From the IMG/VR virus record IMGVR_UViG_3300031607_000027, positions 1 to 20,426 of that record: 20,426 nt of DNA. One strand, given 5' to 3'. The position numbers and the translations under genes were made by a program. The stretch is from a virus. A model generated the notes under the pieces. It was given only the letters and a program-made list of their open reading frames with translations, was not told the DNA's origin and made no database searches. Each line of letters begins with the position of its first letter. The stretch's first letter is position 1. Of the stretch, positions 13,325 to 20,403 are shown in pieces.

Positions 13325-13994
13325 GAGGGTCCTCCCACCTGCGTCTCCATCTGGTCATTGAGTTTGCGCACCATCACCGCCTCAAGGACGGGGAGGAGTT
13401 CGGCGGCAGCGCGGCGGTCCACGCCCAGTGCGTCGGCCATGGCCAGTGCCGCGCTCATATCCCAGCCGAGCACGACGCCGGGCACGGCACGGATCTGGCC
13501 GCCGAGGCGCCCGGCCAGATCCCAGACCTGCCAGCCCTCATGCGTGCGCGGCGCGTTCAGGACTTGCGGGCAGCCTTCGCAGCTTTGCGCGCAGGCTGCG
13601 CAGTAACCTTCGCCCCCGCCATAGACCCAATCGGCGAGGGCGCGGAGGCGTTTTTTTCCGCGTCCAGCTCCAGCCCCTTGGCGACGTAGCCCATCTGGAA
13701 CTTCTCAAAGATTGGCCAGATATCGAGCAGTGCAGCGATGCCTTCAGGCGTCACTGCCACTGGTGTGCCGCCGCCGTCGCCGACACCCTCCCAGTCGAGA
13801 ATGGCGCGTTCGGCGAGGACCTTGCCGAAGATCACGGCGATTTCGTCGTCGCTGGTGCCCTCAGGCAGGGTGCGCACAGCCGGGTCGCTGCGCGCCGCCA
13901 CCATCAGCGCGGTGGTCAGCGGCTCGACCCGGACGCGCACGCCAAGGCACAGGGCAAGCCAGTAGGGCTCGCGGGCGAGGTTCAGGCGCAGCAT
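13321..13994 (-). CDS. Tail assembly chaperone fusion (gpGT-like), made by -1 frameshift
   Basis: Translation starts with the shorter chaperone at ATG 13994, reads 115 codons to the slippery A AAA AAC at 13650-13656, slips back one base and continues in the -1 frame for 109 residues to TGA 13321-13323. The total is 224 residues. The -1 frame is open from the slippery site and encodes RLRALADWVYGGGEGY, then CAACAQSCEGC, then THEGWQVWDLAGRLGG and VLGWDMSAALAMADALGV with AAAELLPVLEAVMVRK. This is ordered, conserved-looking protein, unlike the Ala/Lys-rich end of the zero frame. The T part of the G/GT pair binds the tape measure or tube during tail assembly in lambda. The TGA overlaps the tape-measure ATG. 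The segment after 13557 has no good start codon of its own. Confidence 0.85.
13557..13994 (-). CDS. Tail assembly chaperone (gpG-like)
   Basis: A 145-residue zero-frame product. The start is ATG 13994 because GAGGAG lies 8 nt upstream; the TTG at 14000 is too close to that site. It begins MLRLNLAREPYWLAL and includes GVRVRVEPLTTALM, SDDEIAVIFGKVLAERAI and ALLDIWPIFEKFQMGY. Its end (about 115-145) is low-complexity Ala/Lys, reading VTAQPARKAAKAARKS. The place between tail tube and tape measure is that of lambda G. These proteins coat the tape measure during assembly and are absent from the virion. The coding sequence contains the slippery site and stem-loop that divert a fraction of ribosomes into the GT frame. 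Confidence 0.82.
   Translation of the reverse strand: MLRLNLAREPYWLALCLGVRVRVEPLTTALMVAARSDPAVRTLPEGTSDDEIAVIFGKVLAERAILDWEGVGDGGGTPVAVTPEGIAALLDIWPIFEKFQMGYVAKGLELDAEKNASAPSPIGSMAGAKVTAQPARKAAKAARKS
13611..13656 (-). promoter_or_regulatory. Programmed -1 ribosomal frameshift signal (slippery heptamer plus stem-loop)
   Basis: Read on the minus strand: slippery A AAA AAC (13656-13650) in register with the zero frame (GAA AAA AAC), a 7-nt spacer GCCTCCG, a 10-nt arm CGCCCTCGCC (13642-13633), a 12-nt loop, and the second arm GGCGGGGGCG (13620-13611). All ten positions pair, nine Watson-Crick and one G-U. The heptamer fits X XXY YYZ and the spacer is within the 5-9 nt range known for -1 sites. 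The -1 frame is open downstream. Confidence 0.88.
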
Positions 13995-13996
13995 GA

Positions 13997-14938
13997 TCAA
14001 TACTCCTCAATGGCGTTGATGAGGGTCACGGTGCACATCCGGCCCAAGATCGCGTCACGGGCGGCCTGCCAGTCGAAGGTGGCCTGCACGCCTTGGGGTC
14101 CAGAGATCTCGATGCGCGGGCGTGGCAGATAGACGGCATGGGCGGTGAGCGTCAGGCTTTCTCCCGAGGGCAGCGCGTAGCCGAAACTCAACGCGCAGGG
14201 ATCGCCGTTGATCGCCTGATCGACCAGCACCTGATCGGCAAAGCGCACCTCGATCCGGCCGGTAAGTGCAGCGATGGACGGGTCCGCCCCATCAATGCGC
14301 CCGTCTGAGCGGATGGTCTCGACCCGGTCTAGGGCGTTGGCATAGGTGATCTCGGCCGAGACGATATTGCCCAAGCTGCTGCCGTTGCGGGTAATCGATC
14401 CGTTGAAGTGGCCGAAGCGCTGCAAACCGAGATCGGCCAGCGTGCCCGCAGCGGATGCGGCGGCGATACTCTCGCCCTGCGCCACAAGGCTGGCGGTTGC
14501 GGTCAGCAGACCCGAGCGCTGCATTTGCCAAGACAGCGTATCAAGCACGCAGCCCGAGTACATTGCAAAGCGCGGGATCTCCGGCATGCCTGTCTCGATC
14601 GAGAGCGACGGCAACGTCCAGCCACCGGAGCGAAACTCGTGGGTCCAGGGGGTTTGCGCCCCGGTGGTGATCGGCTGGCCAAAGGCTGCCTTCAGCCAGA
14701 AGCCAAACGCCTCCGCATCGATAGGCACGACCAGATTGCCGTCCGCCGTCACCGCATCCTTGATCGGTGGCAGCGGGTCGCGGCCGTAGCCCAGAAGCTC
14801 GCTGTTCAGAAGCGGCTGTTCCGCCCCCAGCGTCGCGCTGGCGAAGGGCATGCGGGTAAAACCGCTGGCGGGCGGGGTGCCATAGGTCGTCTCGAACGCA
14901 AGCGCCATCTGCGCCCGCGCTCCTTGAGCTCGTGCCAT
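13997..14938 (-). CDS. Tail tube protein
   Basis: A 313-residue protein of the phage tail tube type (lambda V-like position). It begins with a basic ARAQGARAQMALAFETTYGTPP, the usual opening of this family, followed by GFTRMPFAS and a beta-rich body with LVVPIDAEAFGFWLKAAFG and WTHEFRSGGWTLPSLSIETGM. The central part carries VLDTLSWQMQRSGLLTATASL, typical of the tube beta-sandwich. The C-terminal third looks like an added Ig-like or second beta domain. The ATG has AAGGAG 7 nt upstream, and the gene begins after a 25-bp gap, so it has its own strong translation start as expected for a highly expressed virion component. Confidence 0.85.
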   Translation of the reverse strand: MARAQGARAQMALAFETTYGTPPASGFTRMPFASATLGAEQPLLNSELLGYGRDPLPPIKDAVTADGNLVVPIDAEAFGFWLKAAFGQPITTGAQTPWTHEFRSGGWTLPSLSIETGMPEIPRFAMYSGCVLDTLSWQMQRSGLLTATASLVAQGESIAAASAAGTLADLGLQRFGHFNGSITRNGSSLGNIVSAEITYANALDRVETIRSDGRIDGADPSIAALTGRIEVRFADQVLVDQAINGDPCALSFGYALPSGESLTLTAHAVYLPRPRIEISGPQGVQATFDWQAARDAILGRMCTVTLINAIEEY

Positions 14939-14963
14939 GTTGTTCTCCTTATTGTCGGGTGGG

Positions 14964-15383
14964 TCAGGCCAACGGGTCTGACGTTGAATAATGCAGAATG
15001 ACCGTGATGATCGCGGCCTTCAGGTTGGCCGCGCCCTCGACAGGTAAATCCACCGGCTGTGGTGCTTCCGCCTCGATCCAGTCGCAGCGTCCGCCCAGCG
15101 TTCTGTCGGCACGGATCACCGCGCCGATTTGGCCGCAAAGTGCAGCAAAGGCAATGTCGCGGTCTGCGCCCTGAACGATGCCTTCAAGCTCGCTGCGGTG
15201 CTGGTAATGGTATCGCAGCGGGGAGAGCGTCACCGCAGGATCGCCGGGATCGCCATCGCGCAGGATCATGAGGCCGACCGGTGGAATACGCTCGGGCAAA
15301 ACTTCACCGCGCAGCACTGGCACATACGGCACCGTGCGCAACAGGTCGGCCAAGGCGGTCAGTATGGTTTCGCGGGGAGTCAT
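14964..15383 (-). CDS. Tail terminator protein (gpU-like)
   Basis: A 139-residue protein started at ATG 15383, which overlaps the previous stop as ATGA; the open frame extends further upstream but that part belongs to the DUF6441 gene in another frame. It begins MTPRETILTALADLLRTV and continues with VPVLRGEVLPERIPPVGLMILRDG split over two strands, then YHYQHRSELEGIVQG and CDWIEAEAPQPVD. This is the profile of small alphaproteobacterial prophage proteins in the place of lambda U, sometimes named 'acyl-CoA transferase' in databases without reason. It would cap the tail tube at its head-proximal end. Confidence 0.7.
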   Translation of the reverse strand: MTPRETILTALADLLRTVPYVPVLRGEVLPERIPPVGLMILRDGDPGDPAVTLSPLRYHYQHRSELEGIVQGADRDIAFAALCGQIGAVIRADRTLGGRCDWIEAEAPQPVDLPVEGAANLKAAIITVILHYSTSDPLA

Positions 15384-16012
15384 CCGATCTTTCCTTCTAC
15401 CCAATTCGCCACGATCGCTGCCGGTATTTCCGCCTGCGCCCGCTCTGCATCCCGCGCTAAATCCAGCCGTTTCCGGAGCTTGACCTGCGGCACCAGCAGG
15501 AAGATCGGCACAGTCGCCACCCCGCGTCCGGTCTTCGACCGGCTCGCCACCGCGCGGCCCTTGGTATTCAGCCGCCCCTCGGCCACCAGCAGACTTGGCC
15601 CCCGGCGGCGATAGATAAACCGCAGACGCAACCCGGTACGACGTTCCCATTCGCCGGGGGTGATCCGGCCGCCCCTGGTGCTTTTGCCAGCGGCAGCAGT
15701 TGGGATCGCCAGCCAAAACCCATTCTTGGACCGGATCAGCGGTCCGGTGTCATGCGCGCCGATGATCACCGGCGCGTTGGACCAGACCAGCGCCGCCGCG
15801 TTCAAGCTGTCGCCGGATTTGGGGAAGCTGGCGAGGCGAATGGAGTTGCCAAGTCGGGAGCCCAGCCCCGCGCCGGTGATCTGCGTACGCCAGGCAGATT
15901 TTAGGCCCGTTCCAGCCTCGCGCATCGCGGCCGTCACCGCACGCTCCCCCGCCGCGACCTCCGCCGCCATCATGGCGACGATGTCGGGGGCTATTTGGAG
16001 CCGCAGTTTCAT
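15380..16012 (-). CDS. DUF6441-family head-tail/neck protein (gpZ-like position)
   Basis: A 210-residue protein, basic and mostly alpha/beta. The N-terminal helix MKLRLQIAPDIVAMMAAEV is followed by a long helix ERAVTAAMREAGTGLKSAWR. The middle contains NSIRLASFPKSGDSL, VIIGAHDTGPLIRSKNGFWL and GEWERRTGLRLRF. It matches the DUF6441 family of phage proteins. Its start overlaps the previous stop as ATGA, and so does its end. In lambda order this is the place of Z, the tail completion protein needed for joining; HK97 gp10-like proteins fill the same role. The function is inferred from family and position. Confidence 0.65.
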   Translation of the reverse strand: MKLRLQIAPDIVAMMAAEVAAGERAVTAAMREAGTGLKSAWRTQITGAGLGSRLGNSIRLASFPKSGDSLNAAALVWSNAPVIIGAHDTGPLIRSKNGFWLAIPTAAAGKSTRGGRITPGEWERRTGLRLRFIYRRRGPSLLVAEGRLNTKGRAVASRSKTGRGVATVPIFLLVPQVKLRKRLDLARDAERAQAEIPAAIVANWVEGKIG

Positions 16013-16320
16013 GCTGGCCTCAGGTCCACGGTCCAGACCAGCCGTTCGCGATCGCGGACCGGCTCGCCTTGAATGAGGAAGGCCTCACCGTCGATCTCGA
16101 TCCGGTCGCCGGGCCGCGGGTTCGGCACTTCAGCCACCTGCAGGTCGACACGGGTGGTTTCCGTCCAGAGCCGGGCATCGCCGAACTCAGTGACGTCATC
16201 GGCGCGTCGGGCAATGAGGCGCACCAGAACGGGCGCGCCGCCGTCGGCGATATAGACGGCATCGCGCCCGATGTTGCCATCGGCGAAGAGCGCGCCGACA
16301 GCGGCGGCGAAGGCGGACAT
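16009..16320 (-). CDS. Head-tail joining protein (gpFII-like)
   Basis: A 103-residue protein resembling the lambda FII / phage attachment family. It starts SAFAAAVGALFADGNIGRDA, then VLVRLIARRADDV, and ends with PRPGDRIEIDGEAFLIQGEP and DRERLVWTVDLRPA, the 'P-x-x-GD-x-(I/V)-x-(I/V)-DG-x-x-(F/Y)-x-(I/V)' pattern of this small beta barrel. It should form a ring between head and tail tube. ATG 16320 shares a base with the capsid stop (TGATG); a GTG at 16323 is an alternative, and neither has a strong Shine-Dalgarno, which fits translational coupling. The end overlaps the DUF6441 gene as ATGA. Confidence 0.75.
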   Translation of the reverse strand: MSAFAAAVGALFADGNIGRDAVYIADGGAPVLVRLIARRADDVTEFGDARLWTETTRVDLQVAEVPNPRPGDRIEIDGEAFLIQGEPVRDRERLVWTVDLRPA

Positions 16321-17333
16321 CACGTCCGCCGCGCCGAGCGGAGCACCTGAGGGCGGGTGCAGATTGGCAGCGGGTTGCTTTCAATCTCCAACCGTACCCA
16401 TTCGTCGCGATCCCGGTCCGGGATCATGCGGGCGTAGAGCGGCTGACCCAGCGTGTTGACCGTCTCAAACGTGTCGGCGGGGGCGTGGTAGATTTCGAAC
16501 AGCCCCTCGACGCCTTCAGGATAGAAATACGCCTTGTCGGTCGGCACGCCAAATCCGAGGCCGCCACGGTAGCGGTGGAAGCTGATGCCACCAAAGCTGA
16601 CCGCTTCCCCGACACGCCCCCGCAGATCAGCTGCAGCGGCCGTATTCAGATAAGTCTCTCGCACTTCCTTGTGGGCGACAAGATCAGCAAAGAAGGCCGA
16701 ACCGCATTCGGCGCGAAGTTGCACCTGTCCAGCGGCGAGCCCGCCAAGACTGTCCTCAACAGTTTCGATCAGGGCTTGGCAGCGTTTGCGCAGCGCCCCC
16801 GAGCCGGGGGTGGCATTGTCGAGGTCAAAATCCACTTCCGCCGCAGGGGTGATGCCAAACTCGGTGTAGTAGTTGATCACGGTCGCACCGTCCTTGGGGT
16901 CTTTCACCACCCCTTGAATCCCGTTGAAGAGATGGAACTCAAAGGTGGCCTCGGCGTCATTCCTGAGCCGCCCCATCTTGCGCGCCACCTCTGCCTGCAC
17001 CTGTTGAGTTGCGGTTTCCGAGCCAAAGTCACGGATGCCCTGGATCTCTGAGGCCCAGAGCACATCCTGCTTTTTAAACTGTCGGCAGACAAAGGCCCGC
17101 ATGTCGCGCCGTTCAGGGACCTGTTGTTCGTAAGCCGAGCCGCGCTCCGAGAACGGGATCAACGACAGCGTGCCATTGCGGCTCTCAATCATAATCGTAC
17201 GCGCCCGCACACCGCGCGCGCCAAACAGGTTTGCCCCCGACAGGATGGCAGGCTTGAAGGGGATGTTTTCGAGCGCGCGGGTCAACTCGATGATGCTGAA
17301 GGCGTCGCCTTCAAAGATGTCCATGGTGGCCAT
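16320..17333 (-). CDS. Major capsid protein (gpE family)
   Basis: A 337-residue protein of the lambda E family with an HK97-type fold. It opens DIFEGDAFSIIELTRALENI and continues with PFKPAILSGANLFGARGVRART, broken over two elements, and TIMIESRNGTLSLIPF. The E-loop region (SAYEQQVPERRDMRAFVC) and the long spine helix (ATQQVQAEVARKMGRLRNDAE) follow. The C-terminal part carries ADLRGRVGEAVSFGGISFHRY and the P-domain strand VPTDKAYFYPEG. The ATG has a perfect AGGAGG at 17341-17346, 7 nt upstream, the strongest ribosome site in the window, matching the high copy number of the capsid subunit. Confidence 0.93.
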   Translation of the reverse strand: MATMDIFEGDAFSIIELTRALENIPFKPAILSGANLFGARGVRARTIMIESRNGTLSLIPFSERGSAYEQQVPERRDMRAFVCRQFKKQDVLWASEIQGIRDFGSETATQQVQAEVARKMGRLRNDAEATFEFHLFNGIQGVVKDPKDGATVINYYTEFGITPAAEVDFDLDNATPGSGALRKRCQALIETVEDSLGGLAAGQVQLRAECGSAFFADLVAHKEVRETYLNTAAAADLRGRVGEAVSFGGISFHRYRGGLGFGVPTDKAYFYPEGVEGLFEIYHAPADTFETVNTLGQPLYARMIPDRDRDEWVRLEIESNPLPICTRPQVLRSARRT

Positions 17334-17340
17334 GAGCCGA

Positions 17341-17346
17341 CCTCCT
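17341..17346 (-). promoter_or_regulatory. Strong ribosome binding site of the capsid gene
   Basis: AGGAGG on the minus strand, 7 nt before the capsid ATG. It is a full match to the anti-Shine-Dalgarno core, while most other genes in the operon rely on stop-start overlap. Confidence 0.8.
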
Positions 17347-17380
17347 ATTCAGGTGGGGATGATGGGTCTGCGCCGATCGC

Positions 17381-17752
17381 TCAGCGCAAAATGATGCCAA
17401 GGGCTGCCAATGCCGTGATGGCAGCAGTGATCTGCGCCTCAGTGGCGCCCTCGGGCAGGATGATCTCGTGGCGGTTCACGATGGCAGGGCCGCGCAAGAT
17501 CACTACGCTGGCCGCGTCGGCGTCCGTTGCATCGATCGCAGCCCAGAGGATGCCGGCCGCGTTTTGGCTGCCATTTGTAGCTGCAGGTGCGAGGCCGGTG
17601 TATTTACCACCCGTGGTGATTTTGCCGAGCACTGTGCCGGGGGCAAGTTTGCCCGCGCCAGAAGCGACTGTGATGGTTTCACGGGTATAATCGCGCAGCA
17701 CTTCCCAGACGAGGAAGCCGCCCGGATGTGGGCCTTCAGTGAGCGTGGTCAT
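17381..17752 (-). CDS. Head decoration protein (gpD family)
   Basis: A 123-residue protein of the lambda D decoration family. The N-terminal GPHPGGFLVWEVLRDYTRET contains the conserved FxVxE-x-x-x-x-x-RE(T/K) motif, followed by TVASGAGKLAPGTVLGKITT and a beta-tulip body with AAGILWAAIDATDAD and VVILRGPAIVNRHEIIL. The C-terminus is a short Ala-rich helix. It forms trimers on the outside of the expanded capsid and stabilises it. The ATG has AAGGA about 10 nt upstream and the gene lies 6 bp after the protease stop. Confidence 0.88.
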   Translation of the reverse strand: MTTLTEGPHPGGFLVWEVLRDYTRETITVASGAGKLAPGTVLGKITTGGKYTGLAPAATNGSQNAAGILWAAIDATDADAASVVILRGPAIVNRHEIILPEGATEAQITAAITALAALGIILR

Positions 17753-17758
17753 GCAAGT

Positions 17759-18916
17759 TTATCCTTTCAACTTGAAGGTGCGGGCGATGACGTCGCCCCA
17801 GGGATGGGTGGAACCAGCCCGGCCCGGCTGGGCATGGGCGTTGCTGATATCAGGATCGGTATCTGCCGTGGCAGCCAGAAGGGCTGCGCGAATGTCATCA
17901 AGACCTCTGTCCTCTTCCAAGAACCGTCCCGCCATTTGCGGCTGACCGGCGAGGCGGCACAGATCAATCACAGAGCGCGCATGCGCGATGGCTTCAGCGC
18001 GGATGGCGCTGGCGTCGGGAGCAGTGTTGGCAACTCCAACAGTGCTCCGTCCCTCAGAGGGGGGAGCTGGTTCTGGACCCAGATCAAAAGTCTTGTCAGC
18101 CGCAAGAGTTTCTGGATCCGGCGCGGGTTCCGCGTCTGGACCTGCTTCAAGGTGAGCCCCAGAAGCTTCGACGCTCTCATTGGGTTCCGTAACGGTGGAA
18201 CCGGCCTCACGCGACGGCGGATCGCTGATCTGAATACCGTCGTGACTATCAACAGTTTCACCCACTCCAGCCTCTGCCGCCTCGACGGCCTCGACGGCCT
18301 CGACAAGCACTGGCGGTGCATTGCGGAAGCGTCCGATGTCGAAGCTGGCGGCAATACGGACTGGCTCTGCCATGCGCGTGGCCAGTCCCAGATCCAACGC
18401 ATCCTGTGCATCGAACCACGTCTCAGCGGCCATCAGCGCTGCAATTTCAATCTCGGGCTTGCCAGATTTGGCGGCATAGCCCCGGGTCATGCTGCCCGCG
18501 ATCTTGTCCAGTGTTTCGGCCATTTCACGCATGTCAGTGGCCGTGCCCATGACAATGCCAGAGGGATCATGGATCATCAGAAAAGCGTTCTCAGGCATGA
18601 TGATCTCGTCACCTGCCATAGCGATGTAGCTGGCAGCTGAAGCCGCAATGCCGTCTATCCAGACCGTGACGGTGCCGGTATGACGCTTCAGCGCATTGTA
18701 GATCGCCACCGCGTCGAAGACTGAACCGCCCGGGCTGTTGATCCGCAAGGCCAGAGGCGTGGTATCCGGCAGCGCGCCCAGCTCCGCCAGAAACCCCTTG
18801 GCCGAGACGCCATAGGCTCCGATTTCGTCGTAGATCAGCACCTCCGCGCCCATCGCTTGGGTTTGGGCTTGGGTTTGGGCTTGGGTTTGGGCCCGGATCG
18901 TGTACCAGCTGTTCAT
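17759..18916 (-). CDS. Prohead protease, S49/ClpP-like, with probable scaffold tail (gpC-like)
   Basis: A 385-residue protein. ATG 18916 was chosen because AGGAG lies 8 nt upstream; the in-frame ATG 69 bp earlier has no ribosome site. Residues 9-21 are an (AQTQ)3 repeat, absent from related proteins as far as I know. The ClpP/SppA domain spans about 24-185: LRINSPGGSVFDA (oxyanion Gly-Gly), GIAASAASYIAMAGD with probable nucleophile S93, and MIHDPSG with H116, then ETWFDAQDALDLGLAT. From about 200 to 345 the chain is acidic, Pro/Ala/Glu-rich and probably disordered, containing the VEAVEAVEA repeat; the last 40 residues are helical and end WGDVIARTFKLKG. In lambda-type phages the C-terminal part serves as the capsid scaffold and the protease removes it during maturation. 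Confidence 0.9.
   Translation of the reverse strand: MNSWYTIRAQTQAQTQAQTQAMGAEVLIYDEIGAYGVSAKGFLAELGALPDTTPLALRINSPGGSVFDAVAIYNALKRHTGTVTVWIDGIAASAASYIAMAGDEIIMPENAFLMIHDPSGIVMGTATDMREMAETLDKIAGSMTRGYAAKSGKPEIEIAALMAAETWFDAQDALDLGLATRMAEPVRIAASFDIGRFRNAPPVLVEAVEAVEAAEAGVGETVDSHDGIQISDPPSREAGSTVTEPNESVEASGAHLEAGPDAEPAPDPETLAADKTFDLGPEPAPPSEGRSTVGVANTAPDASAIRAEAIAHARSVIDLCRLAGQPQMAGRFLEEDRGLDDIRAALLAATADTDPDISNAHAQPGRAGSTHPWGDVIARTFKLKG
18281..18307. repeat. 9-bp tandem repeat in the protease gene (VEA units)
   Basis: CTCGACGGC at 18281-18289 and 18290-18298 followed by the partial copy CTCGACAAG at 18299-18307. It is in frame and encodes VEAVEAVEA-type sequence in the acidic scaffold-like linker. 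Length changes by one unit would keep the frame. Confidence 0.75.
18855..18891. repeat. 12-bp tandem repeat with G-quadruplex motif
   Basis: Three exact copies of GCTTGGGTTTGG (18855-18866, 18867-18878, 18879-18890). On the plus strand this gives six GGG tracts (starting at 18859, 18865, 18871, 18877, 18883 and 18889), each separated by exactly 3 nt. It lies 25-57 bp downstream of the protease ATG and encodes (AQTQ)3 on the minus strand. The G-rich strand is the template strand for this gene. Confidence 0.9.
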
Positions 18917-18993
18917 GATGTTACTCCTGTTCTGTGGCGGGATCGGACGCCGTTGCGCCATCGTCCCGGTAATCACCGTTGCCATTGCCCGGG

Positions 18994-20403
18994 TCAGGAC
19001 GGGTGGCGGGCGTGGCGCGCGCCTTGCGTCTCGCCAGGGCTGGTGCGGTACTGCAAACCCAATGCTGCAACGCGGGCCGCATCCGTTGCGTTTTCGCGGT
19101 CAATTTCCTCGACGTCGTAGCCCGTCGCCTCAACAACCTTGCGGCGCGAGACGATCCCGGCCTCCATCGCCAGAACCTGCGCCTGGATGTCCTTCAGCGG
19201 ATCGACCCAATCCCAGCGTGGTGGGATCCAATTCACCGCACGGTACCGCGCAGGCGCGCCCGCAAAGTCTGGCAAGTCCAAGGCGCCCGACAGCACCGCC
19301 GTTTCCAACCAGCGGGCCCAAACCCTGCGACAAAGCTGATGCGCAACAACACCGTGCTGCAGCTGTTCAACCCTTCGGCGGAACTCGACCAATTCAGCGC
19401 GCAGGCTGGAATAGTTCGCTTGGCGCACGTCGCCCGTGACCAGATGGTAGGGCAGACCGAGCGAGGCTGAGACCGACAGCAGTGTCCGGTATTGAAACGC
19501 CTCATAGCCGCCGCCAACATCGGCAGGGCTGGAGAACTTGACGTCTTCGCCGGGCAACAACACCTGCAGAGTGCCGGGTTCCAGACTGACGGTGGCCCCA
19601 CTATCGTCGGTCGCCTCGATTTCGCCCATCAGCTGCTCTTCGGGTGCTGTTTTGGTGATGAAGCCTGCGAACATCGCAGCCGTTTTCTTGCGGTCCAGTT
19701 CGGCGTCATCATATTGGTCGAGCAGAAACAACCGCACCATGGCAGGTGCCATGTGGGGCAACCCCCGGATTTGCCCCGCGTCAATGGGGCGGTAGATGTG
19801 CAGAACATCCTCGGCTGGCACCCGGGTCGTCAGCGGCACTGGCATGGTCTGGTCTGTGCTGTCGCCGGGGTGACGGCGCCGGAAGTGATAAGCCACACGC
19901 CGTCCGATCAGGTCAAACTCAATCCCGCAACGGATTGGGTTGCCGTTGGCGGCGGTCTCTGTCTTCTCGAAGGGAAGCATCTCAGACTGCAATAGCTGCA
20001 GCTGGATCGGCACCAGCAGGCCATCCTCGGACCGGCGCGGGCGCATCCGCACAAAGCATTCGCCAGCAACGAACATCTCGCGCGCCACCATCGCTTGCAA
20101 CCCGTAGAAGTCGGTCAGACCGTCAGCATCCGCCTCATCGGTCCAGGCAAGCCACAACCGCTGCACCTGATCACGCAGCGCCGGATCCTCAATCAGCGAC
20201 GACGGCTTGATCCCATCGCCCACCAAGTTCGACGCAAAAGCCTCACAGGCATTTGCCGCATAGCCATTGGTCACCACCAACTCACGCGACCGCGCCAGCA
20301 GACGCGGGCCGCCCGAGGCGACCAGCGAGTTGATATTCTCCAAGGGCGGTTGCCAGCCCCGCAAGCGCCGCTGCGACATTGCCCCTTCCAGTCGCGCACG
20401 CAC
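18994..20403 (-). CDS. Portal protein (lambda gpB family), probably truncated by the right edge
   Basis: At least 469 residues of a lambda-type portal. The portal ring is the dodecameric DNA gate at one capsid vertex and the nucleus for head assembly. Visible hallmarks are LRGWQPPLENINSLVASG near the start, LVVTNGYAANACEAFASNLVGDGIKPS split by the usual loop, MVAREMFVAGECFVRMRPRR, VLHIYRPIDAGQIRGLPHM and LPYHLVTGDVRQANYSSLRAELVEF, all in the normal family order. The frame is open to the window edge without a stop. The GTG at 20403 and ATG at 20379 are possible starts but lack a clear ribosome site, so the true N-terminus may lie outside. The stop falls 77 bp before the protease start. Confidence 0.9.
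   Translation of the reverse strand: MRARLEGAMSQRRLRGWQPPLENINSLVASGGPRLLARSRELVVTNGYAANACEAFASNLVGDGIKPSSLIEDPALRDQVQRLWLAWTDEADADGLTDFYGLQAMVAREMFVAGECFVRMRPRRSEDGLLVPIQLQLLQSEMLPFEKTETAANGNPIRCGIEFDLIGRRVAYHFRRRHPGDSTDQTMPVPLTTRVPAEDVLHIYRPIDAGQIRGLPHMAPAMVRLFLLDQYDDAELDRKKTAAMFAGFITKTAPEEQLMGEIEATDDSGATVSLEPGTLQVLLPGEDVKFSSPADVGGGYEAFQYRTLLSVSASLGLPYHLVTGDVRQANYSSLRAELVEFRRRVEQLQHGVVAHQLCRRVWARWLETAVLSGALDLPDFAGAPARYRAVNWIPPRWDWVDPLKDIQAQVLAMEAGIVSRRKVVEATGYDVEEIDRENATDAARVAALGLQYRTSPGETQGARHARHPS

Noticed and set aside
17468-18640. Plus-strand open frame of 390 codons
   Set aside because: Antisense to the protease and decoration genes, both of which have clear family motifs; no motif or start signal of its own.
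18855-18891. Telomere-like TTTGGG/CTTGGG repeat
   Set aside because: It is an internal, in-frame coding repeat in the protease gene and not a replicon end.
18917-18985. Longer protease start at 18985
   Set aside because: No ribosome binding site precedes it, while AGGAG sits 8 nt before the ATG at 18916.
9694-20403. Gene transfer agent cluster
   Set aside because: The gene set (lambda-type portal, gpD, gpE, gpFII, M15 endolysin, spanins) and order match a lambda-like prophage, and differ from the rhodobacterial gene transfer agent, which has an HK97-type capsid and portal and an NlpC/P60 gene before its host-specificity gene.
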